This document shows positions 11,661-24,363 of a stretch of 64,000 bases of DNA, piece after piece (positions within the stretch are counted from its first letter, which is position 1; the number at the start of each line of letters is the position of its first letter). Source of the stretch: Ehretia macrophylla (taxonomy: Eukaryota > Streptophyta > Magnoliopsida > Boraginales > Ehretiaceae). A program made the position numbers and the translations under genes. The notes under the pieces were generated by a model. It was not told the origin of the DNA. It saw only the letters and a list, made by a program, of their open reading frames with translations, and made no database searches. The stretch lies in NCBI GenBank assembly GCA_037974665.1, contig CM075778.1, positions 12,885,001 to 12,949,000 on the forward strand, read 5' to 3'.

Positions 11661-13950
11661 TGTCACGCTCCAACCTAACCCCATGCTATAGGTCAAGTTG
11701 GACCCTACAAACGGACATAGTCTCCTCTGTACCGTGGACTATCCAAATATCTGCACTCAGAAGAATTCACACAAACAACAATATACCACAAAATATGAGC
11801 ATTCTACATTCATTTGACATTCCATTCCAAGTTCATAAAGTAGTCTAAGCTTTACTTTTACTTAAGCCATCCAAGCATGCATACTACTAGTCTAGTTAAC
11901 AAATACTAAAGCATTATGAAAGTTATTACATACCACAACTTAGACTTTAACTTCTAACTTTAACATTACAATCCCTTCATTAAGAAATACATATAAGGTC
12001 ATTAGACCCCAAAATATAAACAACATTCAACACTAGCATTCATTGCACACAACACTTGGACCACGCAAGCACTCTAACCTCAAGGCAACACAATCAAGGA
12101 AAGATCTCTACTTGCACCTCATCTTCTTCAACAGCCAATTGAGGCTCAATCTCTGCCTCTCCTGAAATATTGTTAGATAAAGAGGGTAAGAAAAACTACT
12201 ATGCTCCGCGAGGGAGGGGATAGTTAATCGGGGATCGTTTAAAAACATTTTCGTTCAATGCAAGTAGACAAGCCATATAACCAATAACAAAATAAGACAA
12301 TTAATTAAGCAAAAAACTATATCACATGTTAAAAAGGATACGATGCATTAACTCTTATCACTCCATATCACTGCCAAACACGTTCACGATCCCAAGCATG
12401 AGCACGATCCAATAACGATAGCCGGCATCCCAAACACCAATGGGTACTCTGGATATACCCAATACCTATGACCCAACACCCTTTGGCGATCTCTAGACTA
12501 GGCGAGTGTGGGAATGGGGAGCGGAGGTAGAGCAACTAACCCTGGCAAGCCCGATGCTGCCCAGAGAGGCTCATCACATCCGTCCTGAAAGGAAAGGTTG
12601 TGCAACCAATGAAACATGAAATAACATTTAACAAGTAATATTCACACCTTTCGATATCACACCATTGAGGGCAACAAAAGAGGTTGTCCTTGCATATAAG
12701 CTTTAATATTCTAAATAACAATTAAACATGTTCTAGATCAATAAAACTCAACAATCAAACACTATACACGATAGACACATTTACATTTAGTTCATGACTA
12801 TGTACTTATGTATACACTCATTCTCTACATCTTCAATTACTCTCATGTAAATAACATTCAACTCGTTTAACATTCATACAATCAATTCCAATACTAGACT
12901 AGCCTTATAAACACATCTAAACTTAACTATTACTCAAAACAACTCAAGTTACACAAATCCTCCTTTTTAGCAAAACATTTCATTTTCACATAGCACTAAA
13001 ATTAACACTCTATAGCATCCCCAGGACGAGGGAAAAGGGAAAAAAGGCCATGGCAATGGACTGTCGTGGTTCTAGGCCCAATGGGCTGAGTACACACACT
13101 CGGCCTTAACACATACACACACTAATCAAGCCCCAACTATAATCTAGCTAGTTTAGGTACATTTTGAGCTATGTTGATACTTCTTGAGGTTCATTTAAGC
13201 ATTTGATCCACCATTTTAACTTCAATTTATAAACTTTATAAAAAAAATACTATTTATTGTCTTCTCCAAGTGACCATTTGCAAAAACACAACAAGCAATA
13301 GATAAACACACAATACAACACTAAAAGAATACTCTACACACTATATAAACATCATTTGAAGCAAGAACAACTTCTATATCAACCAAATATATCATAGCAA
13401 ATTTATACAATAACCAAACAATTAAAAATGCATAAAACATAAATCCCTCACCAAGCTAAGGTAGGAAATTGCTTGGAAATGGTCTTGAACCCTTTGTTCT
13501 AGCTTGAAATCATCTCTACATGCTCAAGAATGCACAACCCTAGCTTTGTTCCTTCCCTTTTTTTCCTCCCTAGACCCGATGAGTTCCTTGCACTTTTTTT
13601 TTTCTATTTTGGTTCTTTTATTTGTTAAGTTATATGTTATATGTTATATAATGTGTATATAAGGTATATTGTGGGCTTGGGTTGGTTTGGTTATGGTTTG
13701 GGCTCTAAACAATTCATTAAAATCCAACTATGAAAGCCCAAAACAAAGCCAACTTCTAAAGTCCAATTATATCTCTATAGTAGCACTATTCATACAAGAC
13801 ATTAATCTTTTTATATCTCTCATTTCCGATATGCTATGCACATAATTTCAATGAACGAATACTATAAATATGGCAAGTATCCAAAAAAATATAAATTTTG
13901 AAAAATAAAATAGTAAAAATTTTACTATGGGCTTAGGCTTAGGCATTATA
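11661..13950 (-). repeat. E3 3' LTR (2290 bp)
   Basis: Begins TGTCACGCTCC; its far end reads GGCATTATA where the partner has GCATTACA, a decayed terminus. Contains a CGGACATAGTCTCCTC box near 11712, the short frame 12094-12162, and the downstream hairpin near 12185-12215. Confidence 0.92.
12094..12162 (-). other. Short acidic open frame within E3 3' LTR
   Basis: On the minus strand, ATTTCAG precedes a 22-codon frame from GGA (12162) to TGA (12094), with a run V-E-E-D-E and the ending V-E-I-F-P. Phase and position match the frames in E1, E2, P and the solo LTR at 18621. Confidence 0.35.
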
Positions 13951-14452
13951 CCCTATCTCCCTTAAACTTGTTGTGTCCTCGCAATTCTTTACATGATTCT
14001 GTAAATAACTCTGGATACTGATTCTCCATCTTATTCTTTCTCTCCCAAGTAGCTTTCTCAATCCCGTGATAATTCCACATAACTTTCACTATTGGAATGT
14101 TTTTAGTGCGGTGCTCCTGAACCTTATGATCTACAACACAAATCGACTTCTCTTCATATACTAAAGATTCACCAATTTGCAACGGCTCTGGCTCTAGGAT
14201 ATGTGAAGGATCAGGATGATACTTTCTCAACATGGAGACATGGAAGACGTCATGTAGTCTCGACAAGCTCGAAGGCAAAGCTAGTCGGTAAGCCAAATGA
14301 CCAACTCTTTCAACAATTTCAAACGGTCCCATAAACTTGGGACTAAGCTTACCACCCTTTCTATGCCGAATCAGACCCTTTTAGGGAAAGATTTTCAAAA
14401 AAACCTGATCACCCACAACAAACTCTAAGTCTCAATGGCTTCTATCAACATA
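13951..14452 (-). pseudogene. E3 gag-pol C-terminal fragment (integrase C-terminus and chromodomain-like tail)
   Basis: Minus-strand reading gives K-S-Y-V-D-R-S-H, a stop, D-L-E-F-V-V-G-D, then G-G-K-L-S-P-K-F-M-G-P-F-E-I, H-D-V-F-H-V-S-M-L-R-K-Y-H-P-D-P-S-H and the chromodomain-like K-A-T-W-E-R-K-N. It runs into the PPT (AAGGGAGATAGGG on the element strand) and the LTR. Upstream it breaks off at about 14452, before the segment that should hold the second integrase aspartate and the glutamate. Confidence 0.88.
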
Positions 14453-14490
14453 GCTTTTCTGACCACCCTTTCCATGCCAAATCGGACCTT
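14453..14490 (-). other. Junction filler: second short piece of integrase C-terminus
   Basis: This stretch (GACCACCCTTTCCATGCC…) nearly repeats 14350-14384 of the same gene region in the same orientation. It sits exactly at the break between E3 integrase and the copia LTR. It looks like templated filler DNA or a remnant of a recombining partner copy. Confidence 0.5.
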
Positions 14491-16994
14491 TTTAGTAGGT
14501 AACATGTATATTGGTGCGAGAAATATAAAGTAAATAATACATAATAAACTTACGCTCGTTCTGTTCATTTCATTCCCCAGGTGAAAACATGCCATGACAC
14601 AATAATGCCCCTTGACCAAAGATATTTTAATGTCTAGATTTTATATACATACATGTTGGCATATGCTAAAATATCCATCATGTGCGTAGTATTTAAATCT
14701 AGCCATTGATTCAAATTAAGTTGGTAGACAAGATGATGTGGCTGAATCTTCTCTATCCTTAGTGTTCTTTACTTTATTGAAGTCATACATGCATTTATAC
14801 ATAGCATATACATGACATATTAGTCTTCCAACTAAGTAATTAATTCATTAAGTTGATCTCCATTAGTTTAATTAATTATGGAAACAATCTTTCTATATTT
14901 ACACTATGGCTCCAACATTAATTAGAATTTATACATTGACCCCATAATTAATATTTAATTACATATTGGCCCAATTAACTATTAATGGTCAATGAAACAA
15001 TTGTTAACTCTTTAACAACAAAAGAGAAACAAAATATGATTGTTAACACTTTAACAATTCAAAGAGAAACTAAAGCAATGGTTAACACTTTAACAATTCT
15101 AAATTCAAGATTTAAGCTCAATAGGAAAACCACTCAGAGGTGCTTTATTGTGTGTGACCTTCTGTGATTCACCGCCATATAGCAATGAGGGAATATTAAA
15201 CAATTTTAATCTATTTTGAGAATATCTCCCGTCATTCTCAAAATATCCTCAAGTTCTAGGTTGACGTCTAGTAGTAAGGAGTAAGCAACATGCATACTGG
15301 TGCGAGAAATGTAAAGTAAATAATACATAATAAACTTATGCTCGTTCTGTTCATTCTGTTCCCCGGGTGAAAACATGCCATGACACAATAATGCCCCTTG
15401 ATCAAAGATATTTTAATGTCTAGATTTTATATACATAAATGTTGGCATATGTTAAAATATCCATCATGTGCGTAGTATTTAAATCTAGCCATTTATTCAA
15501 ATTAAGTTGGTAGACAAGATGATGTGGCTTAATCTTCTCCATCCTTAGTGTTCTTTACTTTATTGAAGTCATACATGCATTTATACATAACATATACATG
15601 ACATATTAGTCTTCCAACTAAGTAATTAATTCATTAAGTTGATCTCTATTAGTTTAATTAATTATGGAAACAATCTTTCCATATTTGTACTATGGCTCCA
15701 ACATTAATTAGAATTTATACATTGACCCCATAATTAACATTTAATTACATATTGGCCCAATTAACTATTAATGGTCAATGAAACAATTGTTAACTCTTTA
15801 ACAACACAAGAGAAACAAAATATGATTGTTAACACTTTAACAATTCAAAGAGGAACTAAAGCAATGGTTAACACTTTAACAATTCAAAATTCAAAATTTA
15901 AGCTCAATAGGAAAACCACTCACGTGTGCTTTATTGTGTGTGACCTTCTGTGATTCACCGTCATATAGTAATGAGGAAATATTAAACAATTTTAATTTAT
16001 TTTGCTAATATCTCCTGTCATTCTCAAAATACCCTCAAGTTCTAGGTTGACGTATAGCAACATGCCTAGACAATATTTAAGACAATGAAGTCCAATTCAA
16101 GTGAATCCATTTATAGTCGCCGATCACTGTGCAATTTGATCCTTCCAGTAATTGTCTTGTCGAGCAAGAACCATGAAATGATTAAGTTCATAGATTCGAT
16201 ACTATGCAAAGATCCAAATGGTAGAATGAGAGATGACATCCATGGGAAAACCCCTTTCCATCATCATGCTCTGGCCAGAGACTTCTTCATTCAACAACCA
16301 TGTATAGATTGCATAGGACATCGCCTCACGTCGAAGGTTAGTGGATTCTATCTTGACAACTACCTATCAATCACTATACCAGACGAATGATACTGCAAGA
16401 GCCCCGTAACCTGTCCAAATAAAAGAAAGACGAGTCTTGTTCAAATGCAAGTATTAAACCCCGATACATATGACAATTGTAATGTCTCAAGTCAAAGGAT
16501 TATATACACAATCACAACGAATAACAAATTATTAATCTTAAGTCATGTAATTTGGTATTCACATCACATTCAATAATTCATTTCACTAATAATCACTCAC
16601 ATGTTTATTAATCATATCCAATGCCTTTATGACACGTGGCTCAACATCCTTTATCATTAACATCCCTATATTAATCAAAGGTAACAATACATGTGATAGT
16701 CCATAATAGATTATTGAAGTCCTAGTCATATAATCTAAGGACTATGAATACTTTAAGTATTTATAATAATAAAGAGATATGCCAACATATTCTAAACACC
16801 TTTTACAACACATCTCTTTTAATGAAAATACCTGGGACTCATTCATATACATAAAAAGGGAGAATATGAATGTATATAATTGTAGTCAATATGTAAAGAA
16901 ATATATAGGCAACCATGTCATTAAGTACAAGTTAATGTCAAAATACCCCAATATATGTCATCCAAATAAATAGCATTAGGGCATATCTCTAACA
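14491..16994 (-). repeat. C1 3' LTR with internal tandem duplication
   Basis: The segment from about 16060 to 16994 aligns with the right LTR to its terminus TCTCTAACA. The part before it exists twice (14501-15288 and 15289-16060). The first ~470 bp of the partner LTR (26395-26866) have no counterpart here; instead each duplicate begins with a sequence (GGTGCGAGAAAT…) absent from the partner. So this LTR is truncated and rearranged. Confidence 0.78.
14501..16060. repeat. Direct tandem duplication, ~788-bp unit, two copies
   Basis: Copy 1 starts AACATGTATATTGGTGCG at 14501; copy 2 starts AACATGCATACTGGTGCG at 15289 and runs to about 16060. The copies are roughly 95% alike. The junction occurs at an AACATGC-type microhomology also present downstream (AGCAACATGCC at about 16050), suggesting slippage or unequal exchange. 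Each copy contains the 60-codon open frame beginning at 14985 or 15771, a by-product of the LTR sequence. Confidence 0.85.
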
Positions 16995-17009
16995 ATCTCC
17001 CGCTTGCAC
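16995..17009 (-). other. C1 polypurine tract
   Basis: Element-strand sequence GTGCAAGCGGGAGAT abuts the LTR start TGTTAGAGATATG. This GGGAGAT pattern is typical of copia PPTs. Confidence 0.8.
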
Positions 17010-17699
17010 TAATGCTATGTAACATAGTATTCGCGCAACATATGATGATATCTAATATCTATCATCTCAAGATGATGACCTAGCTTTGACCAATTCACAG
17101 CTATGGTAAGTGGGTTGGCAACATAAATAAATATGACTATTTTTTGCAAAAAAACATATCATATGCATATAGGCAAGAAACACAAAGTATGAAATTGGAA
17201 ACACATTTCCAAGTGTTTGGACATATTGTGAGACCCTAGTTCCATAAGCTTGTGCACTAGCTCCATTATAGTCGTAACACAAAAGCATCACAACTAAATG
17301 GTAGGAACCATTATCAACTCGTATGATCACTTTAATCCAAACAACATCTTTTACAACAACAAATATCACAAAAGATACTAAATATGTAATGAAATATACA
17401 GTTTGTTTAGAACAATTCTAACTAACTGTGTTCCCACTACATAGAAACATGAACCCTGAAATAAACACTCTATTGACAATTTCATATTAAAAAATCTAAA
17501 TTAGTATCCATAACCACGGAGTTTGCCACCTCTATAAAACAAAATATATCATTAGCGCTTCTCAAACACTTCAGATTATATTATGGTATTGTCCAACATT
17601 CACAATATGGACATGATTGATATTTACTCATAACACTTTATAGTCTACGCAATGTCAAGCTTTGTACATAGTATAGCAAATATGAAGTTACTATTGCCA
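17010..17699. other. C1 3' interior, no readable gene
   Basis: Between the PPT and the RT relic. RNase H would be expected here, but I could not read a convincing motif; AT-rich decayed sequence. Confidence 0.5.
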
Positions 17700-18370
17700 G
17701 AGCATAAGATGACTTCATCACAAATTTTCTATGCTACTAAAGTGTCTTGAAAAGTTTTCTTCGGAGATGAATTCATTGTCTCAAACACAATAATTCTTTC
17801 TTTGAATTCTTTTCGAAAATCCATCTTGAGCTCCATCAAGATCTCTCTCTATACAATCTTTGGAATATGTCAAGTAATCTCTTCGTAATATCACCATAGT
17901 TACGAATCCTGAGATACTAACAACATTTTCCAAATGGATAAACTTTTAATATAACTATACTTTTAACCATTATCACATTACAAATATCATCAACTATGAT
18001 AGACAAGTCATCAACATACAGTTTGAGAAAAGTGGCTGCGCTCCCACTAACTATTCTGTAAACACAAGGTTCATCCAAGTTCTTAATGAAATCAAACTCT
18101 TTTATTTCACTAGAATTGGATGCAACAATTCCAAGAAATATACTTAAGACCACAAAAGGATCTCCTAAGTATACACAATGTACTATAATGATTAGCATAA
18201 TTAAAATAGGCATAAGCAAAACAATTGGTAAAAATACTTCATCATAAACAACCTTTTGTTATTAATGATATCTTTTAGAAACCAATCTAGCTATAAAAGG
18301 TCACTACTTTTTTCCATTAACTTCAACCTTTCTCTTGAATATCTAATATCCAAATAAAGTTGCAATACAT
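17700..18370 (-). pseudogene. C1 copia reverse transcriptase relic
   Basis: On the minus strand this reads as copia RT with many stops: V-E-V-N-G-K followed by A-R-L-V-S-K, Y-D-E-V-F (Y-D-E-T-F in intact copies), then E-F-D-F-I-K-N-L-D-E-P-C-V-Y, and the catalytic Y-V-D-D (near 18000-18012). Degenerate sequence follows to about 17700. The spacing between the first and second parts is shortened by a deletion. Too broken to be translated as a unit. The YVDD box is still readable. Confidence 0.8.
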
Positions 18371-18615
18371 GGAGTCTAATCATTATGCATTACATTAAAG
18401 CATTTCTTGGAGTAGATATCATATATCAATTCTTTATAAATCGTAGGATCATCAAAATGATCATTATCTCAAAGAGACAAACATCTTTTGAGCATCCTAA
18501 AGAAAATATTCTTATATTCTTTAAAGGATGAGATACACTACTAGATTTGCAAAGATCTGGTGTGACGACATTTTAGACCGAATTGAATAGATTGAAAACA
18601 TAGGTTCAAGTGATT
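18371..18615. other. C1 interior between RT relic and nested solo LTR
   Basis: Decayed copia interior upstream of RT on the minus strand; no open frame or readable motif. TTGTA at 18616-18620 is the TSD of the following solo LTR. Confidence 0.5.
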
Positions 18616-18620
18616 TTGTA

Positions 18621-20907
18621 TGTAATACCCGAGCCCGGAATGTGAAAATTTCTTGTTTATTATTTTGGAAATTATATTTCCTTAAATTCTTTTAGAATTA
18701 ATTGTTACTTCCTTGCCGTCGCAACGTGCATTGCATTTAGGGAGCGATAGCTAGAGAACGATTTTTAGTCCTCAGCAAATAGTGAAACTAGTATTTAGAT
18801 GACTTTAATTTTATGTTTTAAGTGTTGTTAGCTATAATTAATCTTTCCTTAGTTAAAATGGCTTTAAAGTGCTAAAAAATAGTCTAATTGACCAAATATT
18901 AAGTCATTTGACCAAGGGCTTCGACCCTTTGACCAAGTAGACCTCTTAAAAGCTAAAACAAAACAAAATAAAAAAATAGAAGCTGAAACAGCAGTGAGCA
19001 GGCCGTAAGCTTCAAAGAGAAAAAAAAAAAACCTTTCAACTTCCAATCGTTCAATCTTCGAGTGAGCTCGTGCGAGGTGGTTTCTGAGGTGACCAGCGTT
19101 GTTTTCTTAGTGACTAGGAGTACCTAAGGTGAGGGAAGCATGTCATTTGCGCATTTAAATGTCAAGTATATCAACTTTGTGATTTTTAGATTTTATCCGT
19201 AGATTGTTGTTTAAAGCGTTTTGATGCTTTTAGAATGTTCATTGTCAATTGTAGAACGTGTATTTATAGCTTTTTAACATTTTCTGTGGTTAAATGTTGA
19301 GATTGCAATTTAAATTAGTTGTTGAATAGTGTTTTGTGAATAGTAAATCCTTGAAACGATGAAGTTGCTCCGTTATGCTGTCCGTTGATGTAGAAATGGG
19401 CTAGGTGTGCTAGAATGCCTAAATGCATGGTTTTTTTGGGTTGCATAATGGAAAAAATGGGAATTAAGCTTTGATGAAAGTCGGGGACGTTTAGGTCGAG
19501 TTTGGTATTTTCTCGTTTTGCTTGTTGGCATTGTTTTGGGAGGCCATGGAAGCGCTTTTGGTGCGATTATGGCGTTGGTTGGGTGATTGGTTGATATAGT
19601 TGTAATTCAAACGAGCAAAGGGGGAAATCGGGACTTTGCGTGAATTCTAGGGTTAAGTAGGGTTTCGGGGTCTTTAGACGTGCCTTATGGTGACCTAGGA
19701 GGATTGGCGAAGTCGGTTTCCAGAACTCGTGGCTCGTTTGGAAATGGTAGTGTTTTGATAGTTGGGGCCGATTGGTGATTTTGTTTGTTTTCTTGATATT
19801 ATGTCTATAGAATGCTTAGGGTTGTTTGATATACTTGTTGGAATTGATTTTGATTGGAATGCATATCAACTGTTGCTATTGCGTGCGAGAGTAACCTACT
19901 TTGTTATTCTCCCACGTGTGGCTTAAGTGCTCGTTTATCGCCTTGTATCGAGTCTTGCATTGCATAGTGTCTCGTGTGTGAGTGATGAGCCTCTCTGGGT
20001 AGCCTCGGGTTGCCAGTGTTGGTTGCTCTAGCTCCGCTGCTATTCCCTCTTCTCGCTTGGGTTGCCTCCCAGGGAGATTTGGGTCGTAGATTGATGGATA
20101 CTTCCGGGGTATTCCAAACTGGTGTTATAAGGTGGTTTGGGCCGGTGCGTCGTCATCGAATTCGTGTTTGAAAGTTGCTCGTGAAAAGAGTATCGTATCC
20201 TTTGAATGAGTGTTTACAGCTTTAAATACTTGCCTTGCTTTATTGATGGCTTTATTGGTATCTCTATATGATACTTGTATGTATTGCTTGACTAATTACA
20301 TTGCATACTCCTCTCATCTCCGCCCTTGAGACCAATTGCCCTCGCTGAGCAATAGTTTTTGCTCATTCCTCTCTATACTATATTTTTACAGGAGTAGTTG
20401 AAGCAGACCCTCTTGAGGTAATTGAGGAGGAGGAACAGGTGGAGGTGTTTCCGTGATAGCATTTCTTTGCTTTGCTGGTGGTTGGTTACCAGATTTTGTG
20501 TGAGCATTGCTTGATATGTATATTACTTGGATGTCGCTTAATTTTGAGGCTTGTAGCCTTGTATGTATTTTCTAGTTTGAGGCCTCTACGGTCTTATGTT
20601 GTATAAGTTGGAAGAATGTAAAGCTGTAAAAGTATACTCTTATGACTAGTAAAGAATGCATGCTAATAGCTAACTGTTTAGTGACATAAATACTTGTGTA
20701 GTATGTATGGCATTTTGGTTGGAAAGTTGGTTAATAAGAGGATGTATGTTTTTTTTAAAAGAAAGTCGGCTTGTTTTAATTGTTTTATGGCTTTCGCAAG
20801 TATTATGTTGATTTTAGGATTTTCGGATCGTCCGCGGTACAGAGGAGACTCCGTCCGTGTGTCGGGTCCGGGCTTGGCCTTTTGCGGGGTCAAGTCGGGG
20901 TGTGACA
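18621..20907 (+). mobile_element. Solo LTR (2287 bp), Ty3 Tekay-like family, TSD TTGTA
   Basis: Starts TGTAATACCCG and ends GGGGTGTGACA; TTGTA precedes it at 18616-18620 and follows at 20908-20912. There is no internal region. It carries the common Ty3 LTR landmarks of this window: hairpin at 20347-20362 (GAGCAA/TTGCTC), a pyrimidine-rich stretch with TTTTTACAG to 20391, the short frame 20391-20456, and the GGAGACTCCGTCCGT box near 20846. It interrupts the interior of copia C1. Confidence 0.93.
20391..20456 (+). other. Short acidic open frame within solo LTR
   Basis: Follows TTTTTACA directly; 21 codons from GGA to TGA, with a run I-E-E-E-E and the ending V-E-V-F-P. It lies in the same phase relative to the CAG as in E1, E2, E3 and P. 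Confidence 0.35.
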
Positions 20908-20912
20908 TTGTA

Positions 20913-23149
20913 GCTTAGAGGACACTTCCTCAATTTCCATTAATTTTAGAATATAATAACTTCTTGAATAAAACATTTTCTTCAAGAAAGATTACATTCT
21001 AATTGATCAATGCACCTTGATCATTAAAATAGAAATTATATCCTAAAGAACAAGGATATAGATACAAAATTATCTTTAACCTAAACTCCACTAGTCCTAA
21101 TAAACCTTTTTCACTAAAAAGTAGGACAATCCAAAGATTAACATATTTAATATTTAGTTATTTTCCAACTCATATCATATATAAAGTTCTAGGAAAAACA
21201 AAAGTAGAATTTATCTACTCAATAGAAAAATAATATAAAGAAAGTATAACCCACAAATAAATAGTATGATTAGATAAACCAATCAACATTTGTACTAAGT
21301 CAAACAAAATACGATTTTTTTCACTAAGAAACTGCTATTTAATTGTAGAACACCGGGAATTATTAATTACAATACAATACCAAAATTTTAAGATACTAAT
21401 CCAAATAGTATTTAAGTATTTCATAAACATGATCATATCACAAAAATGAATACATTTTCATACACAGTTTTTCTACTTTAATCTAATACTCTTTGAACTT
21501 TTTAAAAGGTTTTAGATATGTACTTTAACAAGAACATACAATCTTTTTATGACAATCATAAGTTCGGTTATACAAAGGAGAAAATATTGTTCGAGCTAAT
21601 TCATAAAAAGCCCTCATACATCAATATATATTAATCCAAATAAATTAGTATCTCTAATCCTTTATCAAACAAAGGATGACTTGGTTACCAATCCAATTAA
21701 TAAGATGCATAGGTTGTTTCAAAAACAACCTAACCATCATCTTACTACTAGATTTAACCTAGTCAAAATAGAGATTACAATTGATTCGGATTATATGAAT
21801 CATCTCAAAATTGATACAAGGTTTGACAGTTAACAATATATTTACAATACATTCTATCGTCCACATTAAGATAATGAAGACTACATCAAAATGCCTTTAA
21901 CAACATACATTCATTACAATAATGAATTTGATATACATTGTCTACAAAAGAAAATTCACAATTTACTTTTACAAGCTTTAAGAATAGACAATATATTCCT
22001 AACAACATTAATCACAATCTTCAAAATACAAAATATGTCTAGAAGGTATAAAAACAAATTGTCTTTAGCTAATGCAACAACAATTGTTCCATTTGCTAAC
22101 ACCGAAACCATTCCACGTTTCCAAAACACACTTTGATTAAGATTCTGTGAGAAAGAACATACAATTATGTTATACAAGAATCAAAATCATAAAGTAATAA
22201 CAATCATATACAAAGAAGACTTACCATTCATTGAAGTTTTATAACCTTGACATTCAAGCCATAAAGATGCAATGAATAAATCCTATTTGAATGCCCCGAT
22301 CTATTGGTCATGAAAATAATTTACACATGTCAATATTAACTAGCTTTTAGATTATGCTTTAGCTAGCTAATAGAAATGATATCTTTTTGTCTTTCTTCTT
22401 TGCATTACAAGTAATCAAAGATGAAATACAAATATGAGAAAGATTAGTATTAATATCATATATCATGCCAATAAAGTATGCTTACTACACAACAATTTGT
22501 AAGTATAGAATCATACTCTTTTAAATCTTGCATACACTTATGCAATCATTAAAATCATACAACCTATTAGCATATTAACCTTGTTATATCTATCAAACTA
22601 TAAGTATCACAACTTTTCCTTTTTGATACATTATCAAGAAGAAATCAAAGAGCAACATGATTAAGTTTCTAAGAACTATTCTTAGACAACGACATTAATC
22701 ATTAAAGTTTGGCCTAGTTATGCAATATAAAGTCTAGTATACAAAATAGAACCGGGTTCATACTTGTAGCCATAAACATGCAGAAAAATAAGATTGATAG
22801 TTGACTTTAACTTGTTTAATCATTTAACTTGGTCTTTAATTAAATGATACCTCCTATTAATTTCATCGAATCTCACACTTCCTAAATAAGAAACATGAAT
22901 CTAATTAAAGACTCAATAGTAGGTGACCATGTTCTCTTTAAAATGAATACCTCTCAACTTTGGTGCATTATTGAAGTAAACATAAAAAGAGTTAACAACT
23001 ATTGCTATCTATATCAATATATAGGATATGGTCATTTTGCCCATAATCTATGAGTTAACCTCAACTTTGGTACATTATTGGCTACGTGATCTAGTTTAGA
23101 TTACTAGCACCATCAGTGTAATCCAACAATTTGAATCCCGAACCACAAC
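20913..23149 (-). pseudogene. C1 interior, heavily decayed copia sequence
   Basis: AT-rich sequence with no long reading frame. One minus-strand stretch at 21956-22177 resembles the segment between copia protease and integrase: L-A-N-G-T followed by N-L-F-L-Y-L and R-N-I-L-S-I-L. Copia proteins there typically carry an L-x-N-G box and R-R-N-L-I-S-V-S. I regard that as a plausible relic only. Nothing else is readable. Confidence 0.5.
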
Positions 23150-23421
23150 ACTTTTGTAACGCCCTGGCTAAGCGAATACCCCGAAGGGCAGAGGCCCACC
23201 AACGACGCCATATATATACGTATTGTCCACTTTGGGTTACCATAATGGGCCCCTCACGGGTTTGTCGCTTCCCAGCCCACATGGACTAAAAAACGTGCGT
23301 GCACGATATAAAGACACTTTCCAATATATCTAGCAGCCTAGCATCCTCGCCAGTCGATGTAGGATATTACACCCGTCCCCCCTTGGGGACCCAACGTCCT
23401 TTCTGGCCAACGACTGGGTCG

Positions 23422-23433
23422 GCTCTGATACCA
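23422..23433 (-). other. PBS of TRIM-like element (first spacer)
   Basis: Complement reads TGGTATCAGAGC, 5 nt from the end of LTR copy B. Equivalent sites recur in the other spacers (about 23589, 23872, 24154, 24584), some with point changes. Confidence 0.85.
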
Positions 23434-23478
23434 CCTTCTGTAATGCTCGGACTAAGTGAATACCCCAAAGGGCAGAGG

Positions 23479-23577
23479 CCCACTAGTCCATGTGGGCTGG
23501 GAAGCGACAAACCTGTGAGGGGACCAATGTGGTAACCCAAAACGAACAATACGTGCATATGTGGCATCGCTGGTGGG
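23479..23577. repeat. Inverted 99-bp segment inside TRIM LTR copy B
   Basis: Within copy B the segment from CCCACTAGTCCATG to GCTGGTGGG is the reverse complement of the matching part in the other copies. It is bounded by short CCCAC/GTGGG inverted sequences, and the rest of the LTR up to TTACA is missing. Confidence 0.85.
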
Positions 23578-24169
23578 TTACAAAAGGTGCTCTGATACCA
23601 CATTTTGTAACGCCCTGACTAAGCGAATACCCCGAAGGGCAGAGGTCCACCAACGACACCATATATGCACATATTGCCCGCTTTGGGTTACCACATTGGG
23701 CCCTTCACGGGTTTGTCGCTTCTCAGCCCATATGGACTAGAAAACGCGCGTGCACGATATAGGGACATTTTCCAATATATCTAGCAGCCCAGCATCCTTG
23801 CCAGTCGATGTAGGATATTACACTCGCCCCCCTTGGGGACCTAGCGTCCTCGCTGGCCAATGACTGGGTCGGCTTTGATACCACCTTCTTTAATGCCCCG
23901 ACTAAGCGAATACACCAAAGGGCAGAGGCCCACCAGCGACGCCACATATGCACGTATTATCTGCTTTGGGTTACCACATTGGGCCCCTAACGGGTTTATC
24001 GCTTCCCAGCCCACATGGACTAGAAAACGCCCGTGCACGATATAGGAACACTTCCCAATATATCTAGTAGCCCAGCATCCTCGCTAGTCAATGTGGGATA
24101 TTATACTCATCCCCCCTTGGGGACCCAGCGTCTTCGCTGGCCAACGACCGGGTTGGCTCTGATACCAAC

Positions 24170-24363
24170 TGTAATACCCCGATCCCTCACGAGATCGGAG
24201 TTTCCAATAATTCATGCTATTCTCAACCCAATTCTAACCCGGGTCATAAAAAATAGGGGTGACTCTGTTTGTATCCCCTAAATTTTATGACCAGGTTGGA
24301 ATTGGGTCGAGAATAACATGAATTATTGGAACCTCCGGTCTCATAAAGGATTGGGGTGTTAGA
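24170..24363. repeat. 194-bp palindrome (foldback) inside the TRIM array
   Basis: The left arm begins TGTAATACCCCGATCC; the reverse complement of the right end begins TCTAACACCCCAATCC. The arms (about 90 bp each) pair nearly throughout around a central loop of about 10-15 bp near 24260-24270. The arm sequence resembles the terminal ~90 bp of Ty3 LTRs here (compare 29990-30084), including the gene-free ACTC(T/C)GT box. It has replaced the first ~50 bp of TRIM LTR copy E. It could be a foldback/MITE-like element or a head-to-head rearranged LTR end. Confidence 0.8.

Noticed and set aside
16085-16390. 101-codon + strand open frame in the C1 LTR, with partner at 27563-27793
   Set aside because: The frame breaks in the partner LTR, runs antisense to the element and shows no recognisable domain.
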